From positions 1 through 14,071 of the forward strand of contig JAEZHJ010000155.1 of assembly GCA_023436925.1 (NCBI GenBank): a DNA stretch of 14,071 bases, in the 5' to 3' direction. This stretch comes from Actinomycetes bacterium. GTDB taxonomy: Bacteria; Actinomycetota; Actinomycetes; Propionibacteriales; Propionibacteriaceae. Below, piece by piece: positions 6,406 to 13,865 of the stretch (its first letter is position 1; the number at the start of each line of letters is the position of its first letter). The notes under the pieces are model-generated. The model had not been told where the DNA came from. It worked only from the letters and a program-made list of their open reading frames with translations, and did no database searches. A program made the position numbers and the translations under genes.

Positions 6406-7782
6406 ATGACTTCCTCGCAGGCCGACAATCAGTTGACCCCGCAATTCGCAAGGCTCGGGGAGGCGACCGTCGCAGCGCGGCATCGCATCCCTGAACACGA
6501 ATCACTGCCTGGGACTGCCAAGCAGATCGTTGATGACGAGACGATGCTCGACGGCAACTCCAGGCTCAACCTCGCCACCTTCGTCAGCACGTGGATGGAT
6601 GACGAGGCGAAGGCTGTCTACGACAACGCCTTCGACAAGAACATGATCGACAAGGACGAGTACCCCCAGACAGCAGCCATCGAGGACAACTGCTGGCACA
6701 TGATCGCCAACCTGTGGAACTCGCCCGACGCCTCGAACAGCATCGGCACCTCGACGATCGGCTCGTCGGAGGCGTGCATGCTCGGTGGCCTGGCCTTCAA
6801 GCGCCGCTGGCAGCAGGCCAGGAAGGCTGCCGGCAAGGACGCCTCCAAGCCGAACCTCGTGATGTCCTCGGCGGTCCAGGTGTGCTGGGAGAAGTTCTGC
6901 AACTACTTCGACGTCGAGCCCCGGCTGGTTCCGATCAGCATGGATCACAAGACCCTCGACGGGCACGACCTGGAGAAGTACGTCGATGAGAACACCATCG
7001 GTGTGGTAGCCATCATGGGCGTCACCTACACCGGGATGTACGAGCCGGTGGCCGAGATCGCCAAGGCCCTGGACGAGATCCAGGCCAAGACCGGGCTCGA
7101 CATCCCGATCCACGTCGACGGTGCCTCCGGCGCGATGATCGCACCCTTCCTGCAGCCGGACCTGGTCTGGGACTTCCGGCTCGAGCGGGTGCACTCGATC
7201 AGCACCTCCGGCCACAAGTTCGGCCTGGTCTACCCCGGCCTGGGCTGGGTGGTCTGGCGGGAGAAGAAGTGGCTGCCCGACGACCTGGTGTTCTACGTGA
7301 GCTACTTGGGCGGCGAGATGCCCACCTTCGCGCTGAACTTCTCGCGTCCCGGTGCGCAGGTGCTGCTGCAGTACTACACCTTCCTGCGGCTCGGCATGGA
7401 CGGCTACCGGGCGGTCCAGCAGAACTCGCAGAATGTCGCGAAGTTCCTGGCCAAGGGGATCGCGGAAATCGGTGCCTTCGATCTGTGGAACGACGGCAGC
7501 GATATCCCGGTCTTCGCGTGGTACCTGAAGGAGGGCCACACCTCCAACTGGAACCTGTACCACTTGCAGGACCGGCTGCGGATGAAGGGCTGGCTCGTGC
7601 CTGCCTACCCGATGCCGGACGACCTGCCCGACCTGACCGTGCAGCGGATCGTGGTCCGCAACGGCCTGAGTATGGACCTCGCAGCTGAGCTGCTGGAGGC
7701 GATCAAGGAAGAGACCGCCTACCTCGACGCTCTTGAGGGCCCCATGCCGGTCGAGGGTCAGCGTTCGGGCTTCCACCACTAA
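6406..7782 (+). CDS. gadB: Glutamate decarboxylase
   Basis: PLP enzyme that converts L-glutamate to GABA and CO2, consuming a cytoplasmic proton. At 458 residues it is close to the 466 of E. coli GadB. Visible family hallmarks are SSEACMLGG (phosphate-cup region, about residues 120-128), IHVDGASGA with the cofactor-binding Asp238, and STSGHKFGLVYPG with the PLP Schiff-base Lys271. The Asp-to-Lys distance of 33 equals that of the E. coli enzyme. The protein ends in two histidines (SGFHH), recalling the penultimate His of E. coli GadB that closes the active site at neutral pH. The ATG is set by AGGAG at 6396-6400; the ATG at 6334 lacks this and would add a non-homologous extension. The antiporter gene follows after 10 bases. 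The early part of the gene looks less GC-rich than its neighbours. Confidence 0.97.
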   Translation: MTSSQADNQLTPQFARLGEATVAARHRIPEHESLPGTAKQIVDDETMLDGNSRLNLATFVSTWMDDEAKAVYDNAFDKNMIDKDEYPQTAAIEDNCWHMIANLWNSPDASNSIGTSTIGSSEACMLGGLAFKRRWQQARKAAGKDASKPNLVMSSAVQVCWEKFCNYFDVEPRLVPISMDHKTLDGHDLEKYVDENTIGVVAIMGVTYTGMYEPVAEIAKALDEIQAKTGLDIPIHVDGASGAMIAPFLQPDLVWDFRLERVHSISTSGHKFGLVYPGLGWVVWREKKWLPDDLVFYVSYLGGEMPTFALNFSRPGAQVLLQYYTFLRLGMDGYRAVQQNSQNVAKFLAKGIAEIGAFDLWNDGSDIPVFAWYLKEGHTSNWNLYHLQDRLRMKGWLVPAYPMPDDLPDLTVQRIVVRNGLSMDLAAELLEAIKEETAYLDALEGPMPVEGQRSGFHH

Positions 7783-7792
7783 GGAAACCGCC

Positions 7793-9346
7793 ATGGCTGA
7801 GAAGTCATTGCATCCAACTGACGCGGCGGCCAAGGAAGCCGCCGCACATCACCCGCTCGCACCCAAGGGTGCCGGCGCCAGCTTCCTCGGCGCCGGTCAG
7901 CTCGCCATCTTGACCCTGGTGGTCGTGGCGAGCCTGCGCTCCCTGCCTGCGATGGCGGTCTACGGGCTGGGCAGCATCACGCTGTACATCATCCCGGCGA
8001 TCATCTTCCTGATCCCGACGGCGCTGGTCGCCGCGGAACTCGCCACCGGCTGGAAGGGTGGCGTGTACGTGTGGATCAGGGAGGCGTTCGGCGAACGATG
8101 GGGATTCCTCGGCGTCTGGCTGCAGTGGATCCAGAACGTGGTCTGGTACCCCACCCAGCTCTCCTTCATCGCTGCGGCCCTGGCCTTCGTGGTCGTGGAT
8201 CCCTCCCTTGCGAACTCCGGCGTCTTCACCGCGATCGTGATCCTGGTGCTGTACTGGGGTTCGACTCTGATCACCCTGGCGGGCGGCAAGCTGTTCGCCA
8301 AGGTGGGTTCCTGGGGTGGCATCATCGGCACCCTGATCCCGGCCGGCCTGTTGATCATCTTCCTGTTCGTCTGGCTCGGAACGGGTCAGCACAGCCAGGT
8401 GTCACTTGAGCCGGCGGCGGTGATCCCGCCCTTCACCGGGTTCGCGTCGATCGTGCTGATCGTCTCCAACGTGCTCGCCTACGCGGGCATGGAGGTCAAC
8501 GCGGTCCACGTCAACCAGATGAAGAACCCGGGCAAGGATTTCCCGAAGTCGATCCTGCTGGCCTCGATCCTGATCCTGGCCGTGTTCATCCTCCCGACGA
8601 TCGCCATCTCGGTCGCCGTCCCCGAGGCCGAACTGGGTCTCACCAACGGCATCATGCTGGCCTTCCAGGCGTACTTCGACACCTGGGGTGTCGGCTGGCT
8701 GACCGCGGTGCTGTCGGCACTCATCGCTGCCGGCGCGATCGCCTCGGTGATCACCTGGATCGCCGGCCCCTCCAAGGGCGTGCTGCTCGCCGCCGAGAGC
8801 GGCCTGCTTCCGCCGGCGCTGCAGACCCGCAACAAGAACGGCGTCCAGGTGGGCATCCTGATCCTGCAGGGGATCCTGGTCACCCTGCTGGCGGCGATCT
8901 TCGTGGTGGTGCCGAGCGTCAGCTCCGCCTTCGTCGCGCTGGTCGACATGGGCGTGGCGCTCTACCTCATCATGTACATGCTGATGTTCGCCGCCGCGAT
9001 CGTGCTGCGGCGCAAGGAGCCGGACGTGAAGCGCGCCTACCGCGTGCCCGCGATGCCTCTGGTGGCAGGGGTCGGCTTCCTGGGCTGCCTGGCGGCCTTC
9101 GTGCTGACCTTCATCCCCCCGACCGGGTTCAGCACGTTCTCGCCTGAGTCCTACCCCTGGATCGTGGGGCTGGTCGTCGTGATCCTCGGTGTCCCGCCGC
9201 TGATCTTCTACGCCCTCCGCAAGCCGAGCTGGGATCGGCGAAGCGCGGCTGAGAAGGCTGTGCGTGGCACCCACGACGAGGACGAGGCAGCGGCCCCGGC
9301 CGCCCCTGCGGCGCCGTCCTCGCCGCCGCAGACCGGAACGGCCTAG
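7793..9346 (+). CDS. gadC: Glutamate/GABA antiporter (APC superfamily)
   Basis: Integral membrane exchanger of 517 residues with about twelve helices, imports glutamate and exports GABA made by the decarboxylase encoded just upstream. GadC-like stretches include AAELATGWKGGVYVWI, GERWGFLGVWLQW and YAGMEVNAVHVNQMKNPGKD, which parallel the E. coli protein closely. The C-terminal cytoplasmic tail (about residues 480-517) is acidic (HDEDEAAA), then Ala/Pro-rich, and does not obviously resemble the pH-sensing C-plug of E. coli GadC. AAGGAAA at 7781-7787, overlapping the end of gadB, serves as ribosome-binding site for the ATG at 7793. An upstream in-frame ATG at 7733 lies inside gadB and is not preferred. 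A strong hairpin ends the operon. Another amino acid/GABA APC exchanger is the only serious alternative. Confidence 0.93.
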   Translation: MAEKSLHPTDAAAKEAAAHHPLAPKGAGASFLGAGQLAILTLVVVASLRSLPAMAVYGLGSITLYIIPAIIFLIPTALVAAELATGWKGGVYVWIREAFGERWGFLGVWLQWIQNVVWYPTQLSFIAAALAFVVVDPSLANSGVFTAIVILVLYWGSTLITLAGGKLFAKVGSWGGIIGTLIPAGLLIIFLFVWLGTGQHSQVSLEPAAVIPPFTGFASIVLIVSNVLAYAGMEVNAVHVNQMKNPGKDFPKSILLASILILAVFILPTIAISVAVPEAELGLTNGIMLAFQAYFDTWGVGWLTAVLSALIAAGAIASVITWIAGPSKGVLLAAESGLLPPALQTRNKNGVQVGILILQGILVTLLAAIFVVVPSVSSAFVALVDMGVALYLIMYMLMFAAAIVLRRKEPDVKRAYRVPAMPLVAGVGFLGCLAAFVLTFIPPTGFSTFSPESYPWIVGLVVVILGVPPLIFYALRKPSWDRRSAAEKAVRGTHDEDEAAAPAAPAAPSSPPQTGTA

Positions 9347-9359
9347 CCTGACGGTCTGA

Positions 9360-9394
9360 CTCCTGCCCCGGGGACCCCCGCCCCGGGGCAGGAG
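9360..9394 (+). terminator. Terminator hairpin of the gad operon
   Basis: CTCCTGCCCCGGGG (9360-9373), a 7-base loop and CCCCGGGGCAGGAG (9381-9394) form a perfect 14-bp stem 13 bases after the gadC stop. No U-tract follows. A smaller stem GCCCGCC/GGCGGGC (9425-9431 with 9447-9453) lies downstream. Confidence 0.75.
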
Positions 9395-9510
9395 CCTGTC
9401 CGCACCCGCGCGCCGGTACGCGTCGCCCGCCAGCCGGCAGCTGCGCGGCGGGCCTCGGATGGGTGGTGACGCCGATGTCTGCCCGCCGGCCGGACGGCGA
9501 GCCTTGAGGC

Positions 9511-10341
9511 ATGACAGACACACTGACCGACCCCACCGTCCAGCTCGACCCGGTGAAGACCAAGCACCGCGCGATGTGGGCCCTGGGGGACTACGACAAG
9601 GTGGCCACCGAGGTGGTCCACGACCTCGGCGAGCGAATCGTCGATGCCCTGGCCATCACGGCCCCCGAACTGGTGCTCGACGTGGCGGCCGGCTCCGGCA
9701 ACGCCGCCCTGCCCGCGGCCCGCCGGGGCGGTCGGGTGGTTGCCACCGACCTGACCCCGGAGCTGCTCGCCACCGGCAAGCGGCGGGCGCACGCCGAAGG
9801 GCTGGAGTTGGCCTGGCGGCAGGCCGACGCAGAGCAGCTGCCGTTCGGCGATGCCGGCTTCGACGTGACGATGTCCACCGTCGGGGTGATGTTCGCCCCG
9901 TTCCACCAGCCGGTCGCCGACGAACTCGTCCGGGTCACCCGTCCCGGCGGACGGATCGGGCTGATCAACTGGACCCCCGACGGGTTCATCGGGCAGATGT
10001 TCGCCGTGATGAAGCCCTACGCGCCGCCGCCCCCGCCGGGTGCCCAGCCCGGCCCGCTGTGGGGCGTCCCCGAGCACGTCACGGCCCTGCTGGGGGATCG
10101 GGTGACCGACCTGCGCGCCGAACCCCAGCGCCTGAGGGTCGACCGGTTCGCCACCGCGGCGGACTTTCTCGAGTTCTTCAAGACCTGGTACGGCCCGACC
10201 ATCGCGATCTACCGTTCGATCGCCGAGGACCCGGACCTGACCGCGCGGCTCGACGGCGAACTGGTGGCGCTGGCGGAGCGCTTCGGCGCCGGTGGCAGCT
10301 TCGAGTGGGAATACCTGCTGGTGACCGCCACCCGCCGTTGA
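9511..10341 (+). CDS. Class I SAM-dependent methyltransferase
   Basis: Cytoplasmic protein of 276 residues of the UbiE-like methyltransferase group (Methyltransf_11/25 type). It carries motif I LDVAAGSGNAALPAA (about residues 56-70), an acidic residue after the second strand (Asp80 in VATDLTPE), motif II/III QADAEQLPFGDAGFDV and the post-I loop RVTRPGGRIGLINWTPDGF. The C-terminal part has a proline run (PPPPPG) and an aromatic stretch (FLEFFKTWYGPT) likely to shape the substrate pocket. The ATG has only a weak Shine-Dalgarno; a GAGCCT hexamer six bases upstream allows a leaderless start. The gene stands alone after the gad terminator and converges on the kinase gene. The substrate is unknown; a quinone-biosynthesis role is not supported by neighbours. 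Confidence 0.9.
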   Translation: MTDTLTDPTVQLDPVKTKHRAMWALGDYDKVATEVVHDLGERIVDALAITAPELVLDVAAGSGNAALPAARRGGRVVATDLTPELLATGKRRAHAEGLELAWRQADAEQLPFGDAGFDVTMSTVGVMFAPFHQPVADELVRVTRPGGRIGLINWTPDGFIGQMFAVMKPYAPPPPPGAQPGPLWGVPEHVTALLGDRVTDLRAEPQRLRVDRFATAADFLEFFKTWYGPTIAIYRSIAEDPDLTARLDGELVALAERFGAGGSFEWEYLLVTATRR

Positions 10342-10360
10342 GCCGGCGGCTCAGGCCGCC
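10332..10360. terminator. Hairpins shared by convergent methyltransferase and kinase genes
   Basis: Only nine bases separate the two stop codons. CCGCCG/CGGCGG (10332-10337 with 10344-10349) and the mutually exclusive GGCGGC/GCCGCC (10345-10350 with 10355-10360) span the junction. They could stop transcription from either side. Confidence 0.4.
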
Positions 10361-11766
10361 CAGAGCCGGACGGTGAAGGTGGTGTCGCCCGGCACGCTCT
10401 CGACGCTGACGCTGCCGTGCAGCGCCCCCACCACGGCCGCCACGATGGCCAGGCCCAACCCGGTGCTGGACCCGCCCTCGTTGCGGACCCGGCTGACGTC
10501 GGCCCTGGTGAACCGCTCGAAGACCCGATCCTGGATCTCGGCCGGAACACCGGGGCCGTTGTCATGCACCCGGATCACCACGTGGTCGCCCTCACGTCGC
10601 AGTGAGGTGACGACCCGGGTGCCTGCCGGGGTGTGCACCCGGGCGTTGGCGAGCAGGTTCACCACCACCTGGTGCAGCCGCTGCGGGTCGGCGATGGCGA
10701 ACAGCGCGTCCTGAGGCAGGTCGAGGGCCCAGGAGTGGTCGGCCCCGGCGGCGCGGGCGTCGTCCACCGCGTTCAGCACGATCTCGGTGACATCGGTGGG
10801 CTGGACCGCCATCGTCGGCTCGGCGTCCAGCCGGGCCAGCAGCAGCAGGTCCTCGACCAGCACCGACATCCGGTCGGACTCCGATTCGATCCGGTTCAGC
10901 GCCCGGCCGGTGTCGGCCGGCAGGTCGTGCCCGCCGCGTCGGGTCAGTTCGGCGTAGCCGCGGATCGCGGCCAGCGGGTTGCGAAGCTCGTGGGACGCGT
11001 CGGCGACGAACTGGCGCAGCTTCATCTCGCTGCGGTGCCGGGCGGCCAGCGCGCTCTCCACGTGGTCGAGCATCTGGTTGAAGGCGACCCCCACCTGGCC
11101 CACCTCGCTGCGGGGGTCGATGTCGGCCGGGGGGACCCGGACCGGCAGGTTGCCCTCTCCCGAGGCCAGCGGCAGGGACGCGACCTGGGTCGCCGTCGTC
11201 GCCAGCCGGTGCAGCGGACGCAGGCTGCGCTTCACGAGTTCCCGGGCGAGCAGGTAGGACAGCCCGATGGCGGCGAGCGTCATCAACCCCGACATCGCAA
11301 TCTGCCGGGTCAGCGGGCTGGTCACCTCCTGGAAGGGCAGCGCCGCGATGCTGATCCGGTCGCCGCGTTGCACCGACAGCACGCGGTACAGGCCGAGGCC
11401 CTGCACCCGCAGCGTCTGGGCCGACCCGTCCGGCGCCAGTTGGAGCAGTTGGGTCACGGCTTCGGCAGTGATGCCCTCCGGCCCTCGTGCCGCGACCTGG
11501 TTCCCGTACTGCTCGACCCGGATCAGTCCGAAGCCCTCCTGGTCGTCGGCCCGGGTCCCGGGGCGATCGCGAAGCGGGGCGTCCAGCGCCGACGCGAGCC
11601 GGCCGTCGACCTCGGAGCGCAGGATCTGGAAGCTTCCCAGCGCGCTGAACAGGCTGAGCGCCACCGTGACCGCCGCGACCAGCCCTGTGGTGGCGAGCAC
11701 CAGGCGCCGGCCGAGCGTTCCGGGGCCCAGCGGGCGTGGCGTCTCCAGCTCGGCGTGGGTGCTCAC
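10351..11766 (-). CDS. Sensor histidine kinase
   Basis: Membrane kinase of 471 residues, the partner of the response regulator encoded just upstream. In order: TM1 (about residues 22-46), an extracytoplasmic sensor region of about 110 residues, TM2 (about 155-178), a HAMP linker, a HisKA dimerisation domain with DASHELRNPL (phospho-accepting His259), and a HATPase domain with N box NLLANARVHTP, G1 DNGPGVP, F box FERFTRAD and G2 STGLGLAIV. All catalytic motifs are intact. The GTG start overlaps the regulator's TGA stop in GTGA, so translation is probably coupled. The layout resembles actinobacterial TrcS/CseC-type kinases. The stimulus is unknown; the nearby sortase gene hints at an envelope signal, which is inference. 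Confidence 0.95.
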   Translation of the reverse strand: MSTHAELETPRPLGPGTLGRRLVLATTGLVAAVTVALSLFSALGSFQILRSEVDGRLASALDAPLRDRPGTRADDQEGFGLIRVEQYGNQVAARGPEGITAEAVTQLLQLAPDGSAQTLRVQGLGLYRVLSVQRGDRISIAALPFQEVTSPLTRQIAMSGLMTLAAIGLSYLLARELVKRSLRPLHRLATTATQVASLPLASGEGNLPVRVPPADIDPRSEVGQVGVAFNQMLDHVESALAARHRSEMKLRQFVADASHELRNPLAAIRGYAELTRRGGHDLPADTGRALNRIESESDRMSVLVEDLLLLARLDAEPTMAVQPTDVTEIVLNAVDDARAAGADHSWALDLPQDALFAIADPQRLHQVVVNLLANARVHTPAGTRVVTSLRREGDHVVIRVHDNGPGVPAEIQDRVFERFTRADVSRVRNEGGSSTGLGLAIVAAVVGALHGSVSVESVPGDTTFTVRLWAA

Positions 11767-12503
11767 TCGACCGCCGGCTTCAGGACGTACCCCGCGCCGC
11801 GCATCGTGTGGATCATCGGCGCCCGGCCGGCGTCGATCTTCTTGCGCAGGTAGGAGATGTACAGCTCCACGACATTGGCCTGGCCGCCGAAGTCGTAGTT
11901 CCAGACCCGGTCCAGGATCTGCGCCTTGGACAGCACCCGGCGCGGATTGCGCATCAGGAACCGGAGCAACTCGAACTCGGTGGCGGTCAGCGAGATCTCG
12001 TCGCCGCCCCGGAACACCTCGTGGGAGTCCTCGTCCAGGACGAGGTCACCCACGACGAGCCGGGAGTCCTCCCGGGAGGTCGTCGCACCGCTGCGGCGCA
12101 GCAGGCTGCGCAGCCGCGCGACCAGTTCCTCCAGGCTGAACGGCTTGGTGACGTAGTCGTCACCGCCGGCGGTGAGGCCGCCGATCCGGTCCTCCAGAGC
12201 GTCGCGGGCGGTGAGGAAGATCACCGGGACATCGGGCTGCTCCGCCCGGATCCGGCGCATCACCTCAAGGCCGTCGAAGTCGGGCAGCATCATGTCGAGC
12301 ACGATCGCGTCCGGCCTGGTCTCGCGGGCCAGCTTCACCGCCTGCATCCCCGAGGAGGCGGTCGAGACCTCCCAGCCCTCGTAGCGCAGCGCCATGCTGA
12401 GCAGCTCGGTCAGGCTCGACTCGTCGTCCACCGTCAGCACCCGGATCGGGCTGCCATCGGGGCGGGTGAGCGGCTCCTGGCCGCTGCGGGACGGAGTAGA
12501 CAT
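11763..12503 (-). CDS. OmpR/PhoB-family response regulator
   Basis: DNA-binding regulator of 246 residues. The receiver domain (about residues 20-135) has the acidic pair DD at 26-27, the phospho-accepting Asp70 in IVLDMMLPD, a Thr in LTARD and Lys in VTKPF. The C-terminal winged helix (about 150-243) includes LTATEFELLRFLMRNPRRVL and a recognition region reading DFGGQANVVELYISYLRKK. This is close to the DFGG..NVVE.Y.SYLRRK pattern of mycobacterial PhoP and TrcR. The ATG at 12503 lies close to a divergent promoter region. It is preceded by CACAGT, six bases, start, so a leaderless transcript is possible. A PhoP-box-like repeat sits about 45 bases upstream and suggests autoregulation. The kinase gene follows with a 4-bp overlap. 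Confidence 0.95.
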   Translation of the reverse strand: MSTPSRSGQEPLTRPDGSPIRVLTVDDESSLTELLSMALRYEGWEVSTASSGMQAVKLARETRPDAIVLDMMLPDFDGLEVMRRIRAEQPDVPVIFLTARDALEDRIGGLTAGGDDYVTKPFSLEELVARLRSLLRRSGATTSREDSRLVVGDLVLDEDSHEVFRGGDEISLTATEFELLRFLMRNPRRVLSKAQILDRVWNYDFGGQANVVELYISYLRKKIDAGRAPMIHTMRGAGYVLKPAVE

Positions 12504-12507
12504 ACTT

Positions 12508-12525
12508 CCACTGTGGCACCAGTGG
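12508..12525. promoter_or_regulatory. Dyad CCACTG-N6-CAGTGG beside the regulator start
   Basis: Perfect 6-bp inverted arms with a 6-base spacer begin five bases upstream of the regulator's ATG and overlap its possible -10 region. This is a plausible operator, or a small hairpin if the gene has a leader. Confidence 0.35.
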
Positions 12526-12546
12526 CCGAACGGCGCCTTGGAGTCA

Positions 12547-12564
12547 GCTGTGAGTAGCCTGTGC
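12547..12564 (-). promoter_or_regulatory. PhoP-box-like direct repeat
   Basis: Read on the minus strand: GCACAGG, four bases (CTAC), TCACAGC. The mycobacterial PhoP site is known as TCACAGC-N4-TCACAGC. Here one half is perfect, the other has two changes, and the 11-bp period is kept. It lies between the divergent regulator and sortase genes. Confidence 0.5.
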
Positions 12565-12627
12565 GAGGCCCCGGATTCCGGCTGCTACTAGGCTTGGCCA
12601 CCTCGCCCGCGACTCCGGAGAGTACAG

Positions 12628-13332
12628 ATGTCCCACACCCAGCACCACCGCGCTGCCGGCGGGCTCGTCCGGGGACTCGTGGGGCTGCTGGGGGAGTTGC
12701 TGGTCACCCTCGGCGTGGTGCTGGGGCTGTTCGTGGCCTGGCAGGTGCTGTGGACCGACGTGGTGGCCGACCAGGAACAGGCAGCGACGATCACGACTCT
12801 CGAGAACAGGTTCTCCGCCGAGCCGGCCCAGCCTCCCGCGAGCGAGCCGGAGCCGCTGGAGGGAGACGCCTTCGCGATCGTACGGATCCCGCGGTTCGGC
12901 GCCGACTACGCCCGTCCGATCTACGAGGGGACGGACCGGGCCACGCTGCAGCGCGGCGTCGGCCACTACCCGGACACCGCGCTGCCCGGTGAGGTCGGGA
13001 ACTTCTCGATCGCCGGCCACCGCACCACCTACGGCAAGCCGTTCAGCCGGATCGCCGAACTGCGGCAGGGGGACCTGGTGATCGTCGAGACCGCCGAGTC
13101 CTTCTTCCTGTACCGGGTCTACAGCGACCAGATCGTCGTGCCCACCCAGGTCGAGGTGGTGCTGCCGGTGCCCGGAGAACCCGGCCAGGCCCCGACCGAG
13201 GCGCTGCTCACCATGACCAGTTGCCACCCGCAGTTCAGCTCCCGTCAGCGCTGGGTGACCCACGCCCGGCTGGAACGGGTGCTGGACCGTGCCGATGGCC
13301 TTCCCGAGGAGCTGCTGGAGGTGGCTGCCTGA
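12628..13332 (+). CDS. Class E sortase
   Basis: Membrane-anchored transpeptidase of 234 residues that attaches surface proteins to the cell wall, usually at LAxTG-type signals in this class. One N-terminal helix (about residues 19-42) anchors it. The catalytic domain follows a proline/acidic linker and carries His131 (IAGHRTTYG), Cys199 (TMTSCHPQFSSRQRW) and Arg208, nine residues after the Cys, as in Streptomyces SrtE1. The class E assignment rests on the SCHP..S.RQR pattern and high-GC host type. The ATG is supported by GGAG at 12617-12620, seven bases upstream. A 54-residue membrane protein overlaps its stop. The divergent two-component system may regulate it. No substrate with a sorting signal is encoded in the window. 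Confidence 0.93.
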   Translation: MSHTQHHRAAGGLVRGLVGLLGELLVTLGVVLGLFVAWQVLWTDVVADQEQAATITTLENRFSAEPAQPPASEPEPLEGDAFAIVRIPRFGADYARPIYEGTDRATLQRGVGHYPDTALPGEVGNFSIAGHRTTYGKPFSRIAELRQGDLVIVETAESFFLYRVYSDQIVVPTQVEVVLPVPGEPGQAPTEALLTMTSCHPQFSSRQRWVTHARLERVLDRADGLPEELLEVAA

Positions 13333-13496
13333 TGTCGTTCTACGGGTTCATCTGGCGGCATCTGCCGGGGCCGTTGCCCGTGCGGGTGCTGCTGGCCGCG
13401 GTGCTGGTCGTCGCCGCCGTGGCGGCCCTGTTCACCTGGGTGTTCCCGGTGCTCGAGCCGTACATGCCGGGCAACGACATCGTCGTCGGCGAGTGA
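13332..13496 (+). CDS. Small membrane protein paired with the sortase, 54 residues
   Basis: The ATG shares its A with the sortase TGA stop (TGATG), so translation is likely coupled. A short amphipathic start with FIWRHLPGPLPV is followed by one hydrophobic helix (about residues 18-40). A short, probably extracytoplasmic tail ends in DIVVGE. From memory, small proteins with this RHLPGPLP...VGE pattern often accompany class E sortase genes in Actinobacteria. A role as sortase partner or stabiliser is only inferred. Confidence 0.8.
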   Translation: MSFYGFIWRHLPGPLPVRVLLAAVLVVAAVAALFTWVFPVLEPYMPGNDIVVGE

Positions 13497-13506
13497 GCCG
13501 GTCGAC

Positions 13507-13788
13507 CTAGTACGCCCGGAACCCGGTGGCCCCGGGGACGGGATCGGCCCACCTCACGGTGTGGTCGGTGACCATCCCCGGCCGTCCGGTCGTGGTGGGC
13601 TGCTCGAGCAGCCGGTGGATCAGGGCGCCCACCTTGCCCAGTTCGCCCTGTACGTCGACCACGACGGTGCCGTCGACCCGGTTCTCGGCCCGGCCGACCA
13701 GGCCCAGTTGGCGGGCTTGGTCGCTGGCCCACCACCGGAAGCCGACGCCCTGCACCCGTCCGTCGACGACGATGATCGCCCGGTGCAT
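13507..13788 (-). CDS. acyP: Acylphosphatase
   Basis: Small cytoplasmic enzyme of 93 residues that hydrolyses the carboxyl-phosphate bond of acyl phosphates. It shows the family signature GRVQGVGFRWW with the phosphate-binding Arg18, and NRVDGTV with the catalytic Asn36. The 18-residue Arg-Asn distance equals that of the human enzyme (Arg23/Asn41). Length is typical. The ATG at 13788 places the start directly before the first strand. A TACGCT box six bases upstream (13795-13800) suggests a leaderless transcript. It converges on the sortase-partner gene with ten bases between the stops and is divergent from the phosphoribosyltransferase. Confidence 0.95.
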   Translation of the reverse strand: MHRAIIVVDGRVQGVGFRWWASDQARQLGLVGRAENRVDGTVVVDVQGELGKVGALIHRLLEQPTTTGRPGMVTDHTVRWADPVPGATGFRAY

Positions 13789-13794
13789 CGGGCC

Positions 13795-13800
13795 AGCGTA
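13795..13800 (-). promoter_or_regulatory. Candidate -10 box for leaderless acyP
   Basis: On the minus strand TACGCT, six bases, ATG. Both hexamer and spacing are identical to those before the AraC-type gene. No -35 was recognised. Confidence 0.45.
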
Positions 13801-13865
13801 GCGAAGCGGACGGGTGCTGCGGCAGCCGGCCTGCGGGCCGGAGCCATCGCTGGCAGGATGGGGTG

